This document shows positions 18,635 through 27,494 of a DNA stretch of 64,000 bases, one piece after another. A model generated the notes under the pieces. That model saw nothing but the letters and a program-made list of their open reading frames with translations. It was not told the origin of the DNA and searched no databases. Source of the stretch: Granulosicoccaceae sp. 1_MG-2023 (lineage in GTDB: Bacteria > Pseudomonadota > Gammaproteobacteria > Granulosicoccales > Granulosicoccaceae); the NCBI GenBank assembly GCA_030546905.1, contig JAUOPI010000008.1, forward strand, positions 1-64,000, read 5' to 3'. Both the position numbers and the translations under genes were made by a program. Within the stretch, counting starts at the first letter, position 1. Every line of letters begins with the position of its first letter.

Positions 18635-19894
18635 GTGTTTGAAAGTTTTTTTCCAAGGCCCAAGGCCTTTATCCTCAGTTTTATTGTCTGGGCCCTGCTG
18701 TGCGTCGTCGTGTACTACACACTCGGCGATACGCTGGCGGGCTTTCTCAGCCTCGGCGGCCTGTTCGGTTATGACTGGCTGCCGGCGGCGGCCGATGCGC
18801 TTGCTGAGGGCGCCACACCGCCGGCCAATCCCGGCGAGACCTTCTGGCTCGCGCAGTATCTGTTGTTCTGCTACGGCGCTTTCGTGCTGTTCTGGATGCG
18901 CTTTGCACCGCACCCCTGGGGCCGATGGTCGGTGCTGGGCTCGGCGGTCATCATCTTTGTCACCTGGTTTCAGGTCCAGCTCGATGTGATGATCAACGAG
19001 TGGTTCGGTTCCTTCTACAACCTGATTCAGGAGGCGCTCGGCGCCCCCGCCAGCATCTCCGCCGGCGACTATTACGGACAGCTGCTGACCTTCGGCAAAA
19101 TCGCACTGGTGGCCATTACGGTGGCGGTTTTTACGCGTTTTTTCGTCAGTCACTGGGTGTTCCGCTGGCGCACCGCAATCAATAACTACTATATGCAGCG
19201 CTGGCAGCATGTTCGCCATATCGAAGGCGCCTCGCAGCGGGTGCAGGAAGACACCATGCGTTTTGCCGGGATTATGGAAGGACTCGGCGTCAGCCTGATC
19301 GACTCGGTGATGACGCTGATTGCCTTCCTACCGATCCTCTGGGGCCTGTCAAGCCATGTCAAAGAACTGCCGCTGATCGGTGAAGTCTCCCAGGCACTGG
19401 TGTTTGTGGCCATCCTCTGGTCCGTCTTCGGCACCGCCCTGCTGGCCATGGCCGGCATCCGTCTGCCGGGCCTGGAGTTCAAAAACCAGCGCGTCGAAGC
19501 GGCCTACCGCAAGGAGCTGGTCTACGGCGAGGACTACGCCGACCGCGCGCAACCGCCGACGGTGAAAGACCTCTACAACGACGTGCGGATCAACTATTTC
19601 CGCCTGTACAAAAACTACCTGTACTTCAATATCGTGCGTTACGCCTATCTGCAGGTCGGTGTACTGGTGCCTTATATCGCGCTGGCGCCGACCATCATCG
19701 CCGGCACGATTACCCTCGGCGTGATGCAGCAGATTATCCGCGCCTTCGGCCGCGTTGAGGACTCCTTCCAGTATCTGGTCAACTCCTGGACGACCATCGT
19801 CGAACTGATGTCGATCTACAAACGTCTGAAGGCCTTTGAACTGGCTATCGAAGAGCGCCCGCTGCCGCCGATCGAAGAAGCCGTCAAACCCTGA
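18635..19894 (+). CDS. sbmA: SbmA/BacA-type peptide transporter
   Basis: The 419-residue inner-membrane protein starts at GTG (VFESFFPRPKAFILSFIVWA) and has the SbmA family order of segments: VVYYTLGDTLAGFL, WMRFAPHPWGRW-like motif, WFGSFYNLIQEAL, a central WRWRTAINNYYMQRW-like helix (VFRWRTAINNYYMQRW) followed by HVRHIEGASQRVQEDTMRF, and the C-terminal RLKAFE. SbmA imports proline-rich peptides, microcins and other antibiotics with the proton gradient, and BacA homologues affect envelope lipids. Length agrees with E. coli SbmA (406). A hairpin follows the stop. Confidence 0.93.
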   Translation: MFESFFPRPKAFILSFIVWALLCVVVYYTLGDTLAGFLSLGGLFGYDWLPAAADALAEGATPPANPGETFWLAQYLLFCYGAFVLFWMRFAPHPWGRWSVLGSAVIIFVTWFQVQLDVMINEWFGSFYNLIQEALGAPASISAGDYYGQLLTFGKIALVAITVAVFTRFFVSHWVFRWRTAINNYYMQRWQHVRHIEGASQRVQEDTMRFAGIMEGLGVSLIDSVMTLIAFLPILWGLSSHVKELPLIGEVSQALVFVAILWSVFGTALLAMAGIRLPGLEFKNQRVEAAYRKELVYGEDYADRAQPPTVKDLYNDVRINYFRLYKNYLYFNIVRYAYLQVGVLVPYIALAPTIIAGTITLGVMQQIIRAFGRVEDSFQYLVNSWTTIVELMSIYKRLKAFELAIEERPLPPIEEAVKP

Positions 19895-19902
19895 CGCGCA
19901 AG

Positions 19903-19925
19903 GCCCGGCAGGAGATCTGCCGGGC
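19903..19925 (+). terminator. Hairpin downstream of sbmA
   Basis: A perfect 9-bp stem (GCCCGGCAG / CTGCCGGGC) with a 5-nt loop lies 8 nt after the sbmA stop. No T-run follows, so it may be a weak terminator or an mRNA-stabilising end. Confidence 0.5.
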
Positions 19926-19998
19926 AATCTCTGCCATACTGAGCGGGTCAGACGGCACACAGCGGCCGCTCTGACCCACACACAGCACGGAGACAACT

Positions 19999-20445
19999 AT
20001 GCAAATCTGGGTTGATGCTGACGCCTGCCCCGTGGTGGTACGCGAAATCGTCTGCCGGGCCGCCGAACGCACCTCGACAACGGCGACCTTTGTCGCCAAC
20101 CAGCCGGTGCGCCTGCCCCGCTCACCCTGGCTGAAATCCGTGCAGGTATCGCAAGGCTTCGACGTGGCCGATGACGCCATCGTGGCACGTTGCGAACCGG
20201 GTGATCTGGTGATTACCGCCGATATCCCGCTGGCCAGCGAAGTGATTGCCAAGGGCGCGCTGGCGCTCAATCCGCGCGGCGAGCTCTACACCAAAGAATC
20301 CATCGGTCAGCGCCTGAATATGCGCGATTTTATGGACACCCTGCGCGCCAGCGGCATTGATACCGGCGGCGCACCGAAGATGTCGCAGAGCGAGCGGCGC
20401 GATTTTGCCAACAACCTGGACCGGCTGCTGGCCAAAAAAGCCTAG
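19999..20445 (+). CDS. YaiI/YqxD family protein (DUF188)
   Basis: The 148-residue protein shows the family signatures [45 protein letters not shown] and [19 protein letters not shown]. The fold is PIN-like with clustered acidic residues ([11 protein letters not shown]), but activity is not established. A GGAGA sequence lies just upstream of ATG 19999. The gene follows sbmA by about 100 bp and is convergent with the small membrane gene, overlapping its end by four bases. Confidence 0.92.
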   Translation: MQIWVDADACPVVVREIVCRAAERTSTTATFVANQPVRLPRSPWLKSVQVSQGFDVADDAIVARCEPGDLVITADIPLASEVIAKGALALNPRGELYTKESIGQRLNMRDFMDTLRASGIDTGGAPKMSQSERRDFANNLDRLLAKKA

Positions 20446-20816
20446 CCTTGCTGACCGTCGCGCGGCTTCATACGCCGCGAGCCGACCAGTGACTGCAGCA
20501 GATAAGCCAGAATTGTCAGCCCCACCGCACCGGCCACGCCGACCAGCAACAGGACGATCACATCCACCGGCCCGCCTATATCCGAAGGGCCGGAGTTGGT
20601 AATAAAAAAGATAAATGCGATCGCCGCCACGGCACCGACCGGCGCCCACAGCTCGGCACGCACCAGACGCCGCGATTCCAGCCCGCGTTCGCGTACCACG
20701 ATATAAATAAACAACACGCCTATGGCCACACAGGCCACCACCAGCGACCAGAACAGGCCGGCGCCGAACATCTCCTCAAACACCGCCAGCAATGTCTCAA
20801 ACGTCAGTTCTTTCAT
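20442..20816 (-). CDS. Small three- to four-helix membrane protein, probably DUF5368
   Basis: The 124-residue protein starts [23 protein letters not shown] and has hydrophobic helices at about 20-43, 58-75 and 85-110 with a Lys/Arg-rich end. I chose ATG 20816 because GAGGAG lies 9 nt upstream; that site is inside the end of the oxidoreductase gene, so the start sits 11 nt beyond that stop. It is a likely membrane partner of the sulfide:quinone oxidoreductase, inferred from coupling only. The DUF5368 label is from memory of the N-terminal pattern and is less certain. Confidence 0.75.
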   Translation of the reverse strand: MKELTFETLLAVFEEMFGAGLFWSLVVACVAIGVLFIYIVVRERGLESRRLVRAELWAPVGAVAAIAFIFFITNSGPSDIGGPVDVIVLLLVGVAGAVGLTILAYLLQSLVGSRRMKPRDGQQG

Positions 20817-20829
20817 TGTCTGCGTCTCC

Positions 20830-22131
20830 TCAGGCTTTGCCACGCAACATGGCGTAATACGTGGGTTTCAGTCCGATCTCTTTCATCAACCAGGAAATCC
20901 AGAGTTCTTCCAGCGGCGCGATCACGCCGGGAAAAGACGGCGTCAGATTGTTCTTATAATCAAATTCCACAAGCATGGCCCGCCCGACCCGGGTGATCAG
21001 CGGACAGGAGGTATAGCCGTTATACACCGCATCGCTGTCTTTGCCGGCAATCGCCGCCAGCAGATGCGCTTCGGCCACCGGCACCTGCCATTTGACCGAG
21101 GCCGCCGTCTTGCCCTTGGGCACGCCGGCCACATCACCGACGGCAAACACCTCCGGATAGCGCCGGTGTTGCAATGTGTACTGGTCCACCTCGGCCCAGC
21201 CCTGATCGGTCCACTTGTCCTGCCAGGGCAAAGGTGAATTGCGGATCACCGCGGGCGCCCGCATCGGCGGAATCACATTGATAAAGTCGAAATCCATCTC
21301 CGTATCACCGTCAGGCGTGCTGAACGTGGCCACACCACGGTCCGGGTCGATGGCTTTCATCACATGGTGATACACGGTATCAAAGCCGCGCTCGTCGAAT
21401 AACATGCGCACTTTCTCGTGCACAATCGGCACCGAGAACAAAGACGACGAATGCGCCGCATAGCGGATCTCGACCTTGTCGCGCGTGCCTTTTTTGCGCG
21501 CGTAATCATCGGTCAGAAAGGTGTATTTCAGCGGCGCACCGGCACATTTCATTTCCGTTGCCGGCCTGGTGAACAGCCCTACGCCGCCTTTGTCGGTAAA
21601 GCGGTCCATGGCCTGCCAGGTTTTCAGCGCATAATCAGGCCCGGCGTAAACCGCGCCTATGCCGTTCTGTCCGACCTGATCCAGATCGAAGCCTTCGATA
21701 CCTGACCAGTCCAGCGACAGGCCGGTCGCCAACACCAGAAAGTCATAAGGCAAGCGTGTTCCCGAGACAGTGGTCACCGACTTGCCTTCCGGATCGATTT
21801 CCGCGGCCGCTTCCTGCACCAGCCGCACCGATGAAGGCAACCAGTCACGGGTATCGGTCACGGAATACTCAGGCGCGGCCAGCCCGGCGGCGATCAGGGT
21901 AAAGCCCGGCTGATAAAGGTGTTGCTTGCGCGCATCAACAATGGTGATCTGCGCCCCGTCGAGTGACTTGGCAAGGCGGTTGGCCATGGCCGTACCGGCG
22001 GCCCCGGCGCCGAGAATCACAATCCTCGCAGAACTTTTTAACGGTGCCGCAGCCGCGCCGCGCAGTCCCAGTCCGGCCAAGGCCGCGCTGCCGGCGACAA
22101 ACCCCATAAACTCGCGTCGGTTTATCTTCAT
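20830..22131 (-). CDS. sqr: Type II sulfide:quinone oxidoreductase with twin-arginine signal
   Basis: The 433-residue flavoprotein begins with a Tat-like signal (NRREFMGFVAGSAALAG), then an FAD-binding ARIVILGAGAAGTAMANRL segment. It resembles the type II SQR family, including mitochondrial SQR: MKCAGAPLKYTFL (Cys196), VIPPMRAP, VGDVAGVPKGKTAASV and NGYTSCPLI (Cys376), then EFDYK. The two cysteines are the redox pair that oxidises sulfide and passes electrons to quinone. The C-terminal aromatic helix (LEELWISWLMKEIG) is the expected membrane-docking part. The small membrane gene follows immediately. The upstream region is unusually AT-rich and shared with the divergent glycosyltransferase. 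A role in sulfide detoxification fits; a related NAD(P)H-type or other quinone reductase is less likely. Confidence 0.88.
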   Translation of the reverse strand: MKINRREFMGFVAGSAALAGLGLRGAAAAPLKSSARIVILGAGAAGTAMANRLAKSLDGAQITIVDARKQHLYQPGFTLIAAGLAAPEYSVTDTRDWLPSSVRLVQEAAAEIDPEGKSVTTVSGTRLPYDFLVLATGLSLDWSGIEGFDLDQVGQNGIGAVYAGPDYALKTWQAMDRFTDKGGVGLFTRPATEMKCAGAPLKYTFLTDDYARKKGTRDKVEIRYAAHSSSLFSVPIVHEKVRMLFDERGFDTVYHHVMKAIDPDRGVATFSTPDGDTEMDFDFINVIPPMRAPAVIRNSPLPWQDKWTDQGWAEVDQYTLQHRRYPEVFAVGDVAGVPKGKTAASVKWQVPVAEAHLLAAIAGKDSDAVYNGYTSCPLITRVGRAMLVEFDYKNNLTPSFPGVIAPLEELWISWLMKEIGLKPTYYAMLRGKA

Positions 22132-22217
22132 CCTGCTCCTCCTCTGCCGGATTCCGGCTCAGTAAGACGTCATCAAATCCGCACAAGCGCAGAAAGCCCC
22201 ATGCAGAAAATACAGTC

Positions 22218-22272
22218 AGAAGATAGTATATAACTAAATTCTAATATACTAATTTATATTCTTTATAGCTTA
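22218..22272. promoter_or_regulatory. AT-rich divergent promoter region between sqr and the glycosyltransferase
   Basis: About 50 bp are nearly pure A/T (tataactaaattctaatata, then ctaatttatattctttatag), in contrast with the GC-rich surroundings. On the minus strand a TATACT -10-like box occupies 22230-22225, about 95 nt upstream of sqr; no good -35 was found. The repeated ATATA/AATTTATATT pattern could hold a repressor site. Confidence 0.4.
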
Positions 22273-22352
22273 TCAATCGTCACTGCCGGTTCATCAAGGC
22301 TTAACACAGCCCCGCTAAGGTAACAGCGCCTCAGACCAAGCCGGAGCGCGGC

Positions 22353-23198
22353 ATGAAAATCAGCCTGATCTTTACCACCTACAACAGCCCTGCGTGGCTT
22401 GAAAACGTACTGTGGGGCTTGCTGTATCAAAGCGACCGCAACTTCGAGATCATTGTCGCCGACGACGGCTCCGGGCCGGCAACGCGCGAAGTGATCACCC
22501 GCATGCAGGCTTTGAGCGACATCCCTATCCGGCACGTCTGGCAAGCCGACGAGGGCTTTCAGAAATGCCGCATCCTGAACAAAGCCCTGCTCAAAGCCAG
22601 CGGCGACTATGTGCTGATGACCGACGGCGACTGCATCCCCCGTCACGACTTTGTTGCCACCCACCGCCGCTATGCCAGACCCGGTCACTATCTGTCCGGC
22701 GGGTATTGCAAACTGCCACTGCCGGTCAGCCGCGCCATCAGCCCCGACGATATAAAAAGCGGCCGGGCCTTTGATCCGCGCTGGCTTTGCGCTCAGGGGA
22801 TGGACAGGAAAAAGCACAGACTGAAATTACAGGCCCGCGGTTGGCAGGCTGTGTTGCTCAACAATCTGACCCCCACCAAACGCACATGGAACGGCCATAA
22901 TGCATCGTGTTTTCTCAGCGATGCGCTGGCCGTCAATGGTTTTGATGAACGCATGCAGTACGGAGGACAGGATTGTGAATTCGGCGAACGCCTGCGTAAC
23001 GCCGGCCTGCGCGCCAGACAGATCCGCTACAGTGCAATCTGTGTTCATCTGGATCATCCGCGCGGCTACGCAAGCGATGCCTCGCGGGAAAAGAACCGCA
23101 AAATCCGCGAAAAAACCCGTCGCGAAGGCATCGTGCAAACGCCTTACGGTATTCGTCCTCTGACCCCGCTCAGCGACGGTTCACTGGTGACAGGTTAG
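22353..23198 (+). CDS. Family 2 glycosyltransferase
   Basis: The 281-residue protein has the GT-A fold of family 2: MKISLIFTTYNSPAWLENVL, EIIVADDGSG, and the metal-binding region LMTDGDCIPR. A C-terminal part (NGHNASCFLSDALAVNGFDE, QDCEFGERLR) is the galactosyl-type extension that sets acceptor use, and a basic tail KNRKIREKTRREG ends the domain. It transfers a sugar from a nucleotide donor, probably in lipopolysaccharide or capsule assembly. The gene is divergent from sqr and overlaps the convergent polysaccharide gene by four bases. Confidence 0.9.
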   Translation: MKISLIFTTYNSPAWLENVLWGLLYQSDRNFEIIVADDGSGPATREVITRMQALSDIPIRHVWQADEGFQKCRILNKALLKASGDYVLMTDGDCIPRHDFVATHRRYARPGHYLSGGYCKLPLPVSRAISPDDIKSGRAFDPRWLCAQGMDRKKHRLKLQARGWQAVLLNNLTPTKRTWNGHNASCFLSDALAVNGFDERMQYGGQDCEFGERLRNAGLRARQIRYSAICVHLDHPRGYASDASREKNRKIREKTRREGIVQTPYGIRPLTPLSDGSLVTG

Positions 23199-24424
23199 GA
23201 CGGCAACACAGCCACAGGCTTGTCGTTTTCCGCTTCGCGCTGCAGTGCGGCTCCCTGCCGCCCCTTATCACCCAGCGCTCGCCGGAATGCATCTTCACCC
23301 GCCAGACGCCGGGCCACGGCTTGAAAATGCAAGTCCGATGCTTCCGACCATTTTTGCGGAATACAATAGACCTCGTTAAGAAAACGCAGATAGGCATGGC
23401 GCAGCGCCTGATCGGCTTGCCACTGCGGCAGCGCCTTCAGCGCATCGGCCAACTGCCGTGCAGAGTCCGCTGACAATACAAGCCCGTCAATCCGGTAGCA
23501 GGCCTGCCCGAGCACCAGGACCTTTTTGCCCAACTGCAGCCCTTCAAGCCCCACCGTGGAATTAATCGTCAGCAGTGCCTCACAGCGCTCAATCAGCTGC
23601 GGGGTGGCGTTGCCGTTGGCAAACACGGCATCGGGATGGCGTTGGTAGAGGTGGTCAAAATGCCCGGGCCAGGACGGATGCTCCTTGAAAACCACCTTGA
23701 GATCCGGCTCGCCAAGCGCATCACGGGCCCGCATCACCTCCTCAAACAGCGCCTCCATCGACCCGATCCACGGCGAATGACACACAATCTGTGTGTCGTC
23801 CGGCACCTGAAACGGCACGAACAGAAAACGCGCCGGCAGATCCACCGGCGGCGCGGCGCGGCGCTGGCGCACCGGCGCACGCGGGTTCAGCGGTGCGATC
23901 GGTTCAGGCACGCCACCGGCAAAGCGGTAATCAAGATAGAACGCGGCCTCGCGCGGCAGTGACGAGTCCGCGTTCACACCACGATGATCGAGCGAACAAG
24001 TCGCCGGCAACAAGCCGTTTTCGAAGAACCAGACCGGCACGCCCAGATCCCGCGCTACCGCCACGATGGTCACGGTCGGCAGCTTTTTGCCGTTCCAAAG
24101 CCCGAGCGACGCCGGGCGCAGGCGGGTCAGCAGTGCGTGATAGCGGGCGTAACGGCGTTTTTCCTTAAACGCCACCAGCGCGCCGTACAGCGCCGTCAGC
24201 CAGCGCTGCCCGGCCAGACGCGGGTATTTGTTGGCGCGGCGGCGCAGCTGCGTGGCGACCACCTCCCCCGTCTGATAGCGCCAGCCGCAGCGCAGCGAGG
24301 CGGGCGGCACAGGCCCGACAGAGCTGCCGAGAATGTGTACCGCCGAGGCAAACGGCAGTGCAGCACTGAGGCGACGGAAGTAGCGCGCCTGATTATTGCG
24401 CCGCGAGACAAACAGAATCTTCAT
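23195..24424 (-). CDS. Capsule-type polysaccharide synthesis/export protein (KpsC/KpsS-like)
   Basis: The 409-residue protein has the signatures of the Capsule_synth family: PARFLFVPFQVPDDTQIVCH, VVFKEHPSWPGH, EALLTINSTVGLEGLQLGK and VLVLGQACYRIDGL. Family members include the beta-Kdo transferases KpsC and KpsS. The N-terminal third (VPVWFFENGLLPATCSLDHRG) fits the sugar-acceptor lobe. Together with the convergent glycosyltransferase it suggests a small envelope-glycan locus, but no complete capsule export set is visible here. Confidence 0.8.
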   Translation of the reverse strand: MKILFVSRRNNQARYFRRLSAALPFASAVHILGSSVGPVPPASLRCGWRYQTGEVVATQLRRRANKYPRLAGQRWLTALYGALVAFKEKRRYARYHALLTRLRPASLGLWNGKKLPTVTIVAVARDLGVPVWFFENGLLPATCSLDHRGVNADSSLPREAAFYLDYRFAGGVPEPIAPLNPRAPVRQRRAAPPVDLPARFLFVPFQVPDDTQIVCHSPWIGSMEALFEEVMRARDALGEPDLKVVFKEHPSWPGHFDHLYQRHPDAVFANGNATPQLIERCEALLTINSTVGLEGLQLGKKVLVLGQACYRIDGLVLSADSARQLADALKALPQWQADQALRHAYLRFLNEVYCIPQKWSEASDLHFQAVARRLAGEDAFRRALGDKGRQGAALQREAENDKPVAVLPS

Positions 24425-24719
24425 AGTACGGCCACGGATGCGGGTTAACCGGCGAGTCTAGCCCGCCCCTGTGACAGCGCCGTGACCCGCGCAGCCCGCG
24501 CCCTGTCAGTGCATCTGCCGCCCCAGCGTGCCAAAAATACGCTGGCCGCGACAGCGCAGCACTTTTTTGCTTTACTGTCATGTTGTGACGCAGGTGCCGG
24601 ATGCACTCACTCCGCGCAGGCCGATGACGCTTTTCTGCGGAAAATCACGCAGTAAGTGAAGCCCTGACTTGTTATAACTGACCATCAATGACGCGCAGTC
24701 CCTGCCAACCGGAGTCTTC

Positions 24720-25322
24720 ATGGATTTACTTTCCCGCCGCAAGCTTTATTTCCTTCTCAGCGGCCTGACCACCCTGCTGCTACTGAGCGGCTGTGCCGGC
24801 ACCGGCAAAAGCCGCGTGGGCGCAGAGGCTCTGGAGGCCCCTTTCAGCAATTTACCGGTGGACTTTTCCTACCAGGAAATCATCAGCGGTCCGGGTGTGA
24901 CCCGCAGCATCCGCCATGTCTACCGCGGCCTGAGCAACGCCCTGCACCGCTGGGATCTGTATCTGGCACGCGGTGACGGCAACACCGTCTGGCAAACCCG
25001 CTGGTATAACCGCGAAGGTGCGCTGGTGCAGATCGATCAGAACGGCAATCAGGAAAGCTGGTCACCGCATGACTGTTTCCTGGTCGAAGGCGAATGCGAA
25101 TTTTCCTACACCGACGCCTACGGTTTTACCAACCGCTATCTGCGCATCGGTGAACGCAAAGGCAACCGCTACAGCTACGACCTGCAGCGCTATGAAGCTA
25201 ACGGCCTGACCGAATTCAGCTCCGGCGACGCGGTTCTGAACGCCGACGGCATCGTTATCAAGCACGAGTTCTACACCGGCAGCAACGGCTACCAGCGCTC
25301 AGAAGTCACCGGTTTTTACTGA
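24720..25322 (+). CDS. Lipoprotein of unknown function
   Basis: The 200-residue protein has a lipoprotein signal (LYFLLSGLTTLLLLSGC, lipidated Cys about 25) and a predominantly beta ectodomain rich in Tyr, Trp and Asn with the paired cysteines DCFLVEGECEF. I do not recognise the family. The 295 bp upstream hold no gene. GGAG lies about 7 nt before ATG 24720 (accggagtcttc). A GC-rich hairpin follows the stop. Confidence 0.75.
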   Translation: MDLLSRRKLYFLLSGLTTLLLLSGCAGTGKSRVGAEALEAPFSNLPVDFSYQEIISGPGVTRSIRHVYRGLSNALHRWDLYLARGDGNTVWQTRWYNREGALVQIDQNGNQESWSPHDCFLVEGECEFSYTDAYGFTNRYLRIGERKGNRYSYDLQRYEANGLTEFSSGDAVLNADGIVIKHEFYTGSNGYQRSEVTGFY

Positions 25323-25349
25323 GCTGCCTGAAACGGCCGGCGACGGCAT

Positions 25350-25367
25350 CCGCCCCGCAAGGGGCGG
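25350..25367. terminator. Bidirectional hairpin between convergent genes
   Basis: A perfect 7-bp stem CCGCCCC / GGGGCGG closes a GCAA tetraloop between the lipoprotein gene (plus) and the J-domain gene (minus). T-runs are short on both sides, so termination may be partial. Confidence 0.55.
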
Positions 25368-25370
25368 CCC

Positions 25371-26132
25371 TTAGCACAACGATGAAACAAACGTGCCCGG
25401 TGACAGATCCACCAACAGGGTCACGCAAGCCAGTCCCAGACAATGACGCCCGTCTTGCAAAAGACGGCTGTTAACCACTTCCGCCACCGCCTCAATCCCC
25501 GCTGAACGCAGCTGTACACAAGCGCCCTCCGGTTCAGGGCGGCTCACCAACAGCGACATCCCGCGCAAGGAAAAATCGCGTATCTGCGCGGCCTGCCACT
25601 GTGTCTGGGCATGCCGGCTGCGCACCTCGGCGCGGGCCTGATGGGCAACCCGGGCGATTCGGCGCAACTCCCCTTCACGGGTCGCCGCCACCACGCCGGC
25701 AACCGGCGTCAACGGCGCCCGGCAACGTACGCAACGGGCGTGTTCGCCGGCATAAGCGGCCGCCGGTGCCGCAGCACGGTTGCCATGCCCGCAGAAACAG
25801 CACTGCCGCACGCCGCTGACACTGACCACCGGCACCACCTCAGTATCGCGACGGGACGCGCCGGCAGACGGCGCCGGCTCATCTGCCGCCTGCCCGGCAG
25901 CTCCGGCACTGACCTGCGCGCCGGCAGCCCGGGCAGCGTCGTAACGACGGCGCCGGCCGGGATCGAGCAACACCTGTAAGGCCTCGTTCAGCATGGCAGC
26001 CCGGGCCGGATCGCCGCCCAGATCGGGGTGGGCACGGAGTTTTTGCATCACCGCACGGTAACTGGCTTTGATCACCGCCTCAGGCGCGTCCGGCGCCACA
26101 TGCAGCAAGGCGTAGAAATCGGGATCGGACAT
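25371..26132 (-). CDS. J-domain / zinc-motif / PilZ fusion protein
   Basis: The 253-residue protein joins three parts. Residues 1-72 are a J domain with the HPD motif at 35-37 and a typical QxRRxYD-like end (GRRRRYDAA). A low-complexity linker leads to a zinc-ribbon-like CxxC...CxxC (Cys111/114 and 134/137). The C-terminal part is a PilZ domain with RxxxR (157-161 or 167-171) and DFSLRG (186-191), the c-di-GMP-binding pattern. J domains recruit and stimulate Hsp70, PilZ domains bind c-di-GMP, so the protein may link second-messenger level to chaperone action. ATG 26132 is chosen for AGGA 5 nt upstream; a GTG 15 nt earlier is an alternative. Confidence 0.85.
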   Translation of the reverse strand: MSDPDFYALLHVAPDAPEAVIKASYRAVMQKLRAHPDLGGDPARAAMLNEALQVLLDPGRRRRYDAARAAGAQVSAGAAGQAADEPAPSAGASRRDTEVVPVVSVSGVRQCCFCGHGNRAAAPAAAYAGEHARCVRCRAPLTPVAGVVAATREGELRRIARVAHQARAEVRSRHAQTQWQAAQIRDFSLRGMSLLVSRPEPEGACVQLRSAGIEAVAEVVNSRLLQDGRHCLGLACVTLLVDLSPGTFVSSLC

Positions 26133-26209
26133 GAAGTTCCTTTTCACTGGATGTCACTAAGGTTTAGCGGGTCGGACGGAGGCAGGCTTGAACGGCGGGC
26201 AATAAAACG

Positions 26210-26230
26210 CCCCGGGCGTGGTGCCCGGGG
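26210..26230 (-). terminator. Intrinsic terminator downstream of the YedI-like gene
   Basis: A perfect 8-bp stem CCCCGGGC / GCCCGGGG with a 5-nt loop is followed on the minus strand by gcgttttatt. It lies about 200 nt past the YedI-like stop codon, leaving a long 3' region. Confidence 0.7.
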
Positions 26231-26431
26231 AGAAGGAGGAGGAGAAGTCAATCACATACTTCATGCTTACAGCCGGCGCAGTACCCTCATAAAGCGAACA
26301 CACTGTAAGCACATGTCTTTATACTCAGCTTCCATGCCAGCTTTTTTCTCTATTTATTTCAGAAGGTTAGCTAAACATTCGAGCCGATCGCGCACCGCTT
26401 TAGGGCGGCCCGCAAAAATTACCGCACCGCT

Positions 26432-27379
26432 TCAGTGCGATTTACCGAACAATTTCAGCACGCCATTGACCAGCGGCATCAGAATCGCCCCGGCGACAAC
26501 CCCGACCAGCGCGCCGATCAGCGTCGGCATGAGCGCGCCCAGCAGCGGACCGACCGCGGCCAGTTGTGCCGCCGCGTCGCTGATATGGTGCTCCCAGTCT
26601 GCCGCGCCCGGGATGCCGTGCAGGAGTATCCCGCCACCGACCATAAACATCGCCGCTGTGCCGACGATCGAGAGGGTTTTCATCAAGACCGGCGCGGCAC
26701 GCAGCAAAAAGCGCCCGAAACTGCGCCACAGCGCCGCCAGTCCGCCTTCACCTTCGCGCTGACTGAGATACAGACCGGCATCATCCATCTTCACAATACC
26801 CGCCACCAGGCCATAGACACCGACCGTAATCAGCGCCGCCACGGCCGCCACCACCGCCAGACGGGTCACGAATTCCGCCTCAGCGACCGTGCCCAAAGCG
26901 ATCACAATCACTTCCGCCGAGAGAATAAAATCGGTGCGGATGGCACCGCCGATTTTCTGCTTTTCGAAGGCCACCATATCGGTTGCCGGGTCCATCAGCG
27001 CACGGGTCAGTTCTTCTTTTTCCGGCTGCGCCTGTTCCTTGCGGTGGGCGATCAGATGCCAGATTTTCTCAAAGCCCTCATAACAGAGGAACGCCCCGCC
27101 GAGCATCAGCGCCGGGGTAATCAGCCAGGGCGCAATCGCACTGATAATCAGCGCCAGCGGCACCAGAATTAGCTTGTTCTTAAAGGAACCTTTGGCCACG
27201 GCCCAGACCACGGGAATTTCCCGTTCCGCGCGGATGCCGGTCAGTTGTTGTGCGTTAAGGGCCAGATCATCGCCGAGCACGCCGGCGGTTTTTTTGGCTG
27301 CGACCTTGCTCAGAATGGCAACGTCGTCGAGTACAGTGGTGATATCGTCCAAGAGGGCGAGCAGACTGGCTCCGGCCAT
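26432..27379 (-). CDS. YedI family membrane protein (DUF808)
   Basis: The 315-residue protein starts MAGASLLALLDDITTVLDDVA, typical of the YedI/DUF808 family, and continues with several membrane helices (LILVPLALIISAIAPWLI, LIGALVGVVAGAILMPLV) and the motif LGGAFLCYEGFEKIWH. Function is unknown; the E. coli homologue is an inner-membrane protein. ATG 27379 has AGGAG about 9 nt upstream. A minus-strand terminator of the preceding peroxiredoxin gene lies within its leader. Confidence 0.93.
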   Translation of the reverse strand: MAGASLLALLDDITTVLDDVAILSKVAAKKTAGVLGDDLALNAQQLTGIRAEREIPVVWAVAKGSFKNKLILVPLALIISAIAPWLITPALMLGGAFLCYEGFEKIWHLIAHRKEQAQPEKEELTRALMDPATDMVAFEKQKIGGAIRTDFILSAEVIVIALGTVAEAEFVTRLAVVAAVAALITVGVYGLVAGIVKMDDAGLYLSQREGEGGLAALWRSFGRFLLRAAPVLMKTLSIVGTAAMFMVGGGILLHGIPGAADWEHHISDAAAQLAAVGPLLGALMPTLIGALVGVVAGAILMPLVNGVLKLFGKSH

Positions 27380-27397
27380 CGGGTCTTTCTCCTGCTG

Positions 27398-27429
27398 ACT
27401 AAAAGAAACACCGCCGTGGATGGCGGTGT
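27398..27429 (-). terminator. Intrinsic terminator downstream of the peroxiredoxin gene
   Basis: A perfect 8-bp stem ACACCGCC / GGCGGTGT with a 6-nt loop (27408-27429) is followed on the minus strand by ttcttttag. It is about 65 nt after the peroxiredoxin stop and 20-50 nt before the YedI-like start, so it could also act in that gene's leader. Confidence 0.7.
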
Positions 27430-27494
27430 GTCGACTGCGGCAAGTATAGCGGTCCGTGCCAGAACCGACCAAGGAAGCACTGTAACGCCTTGTG

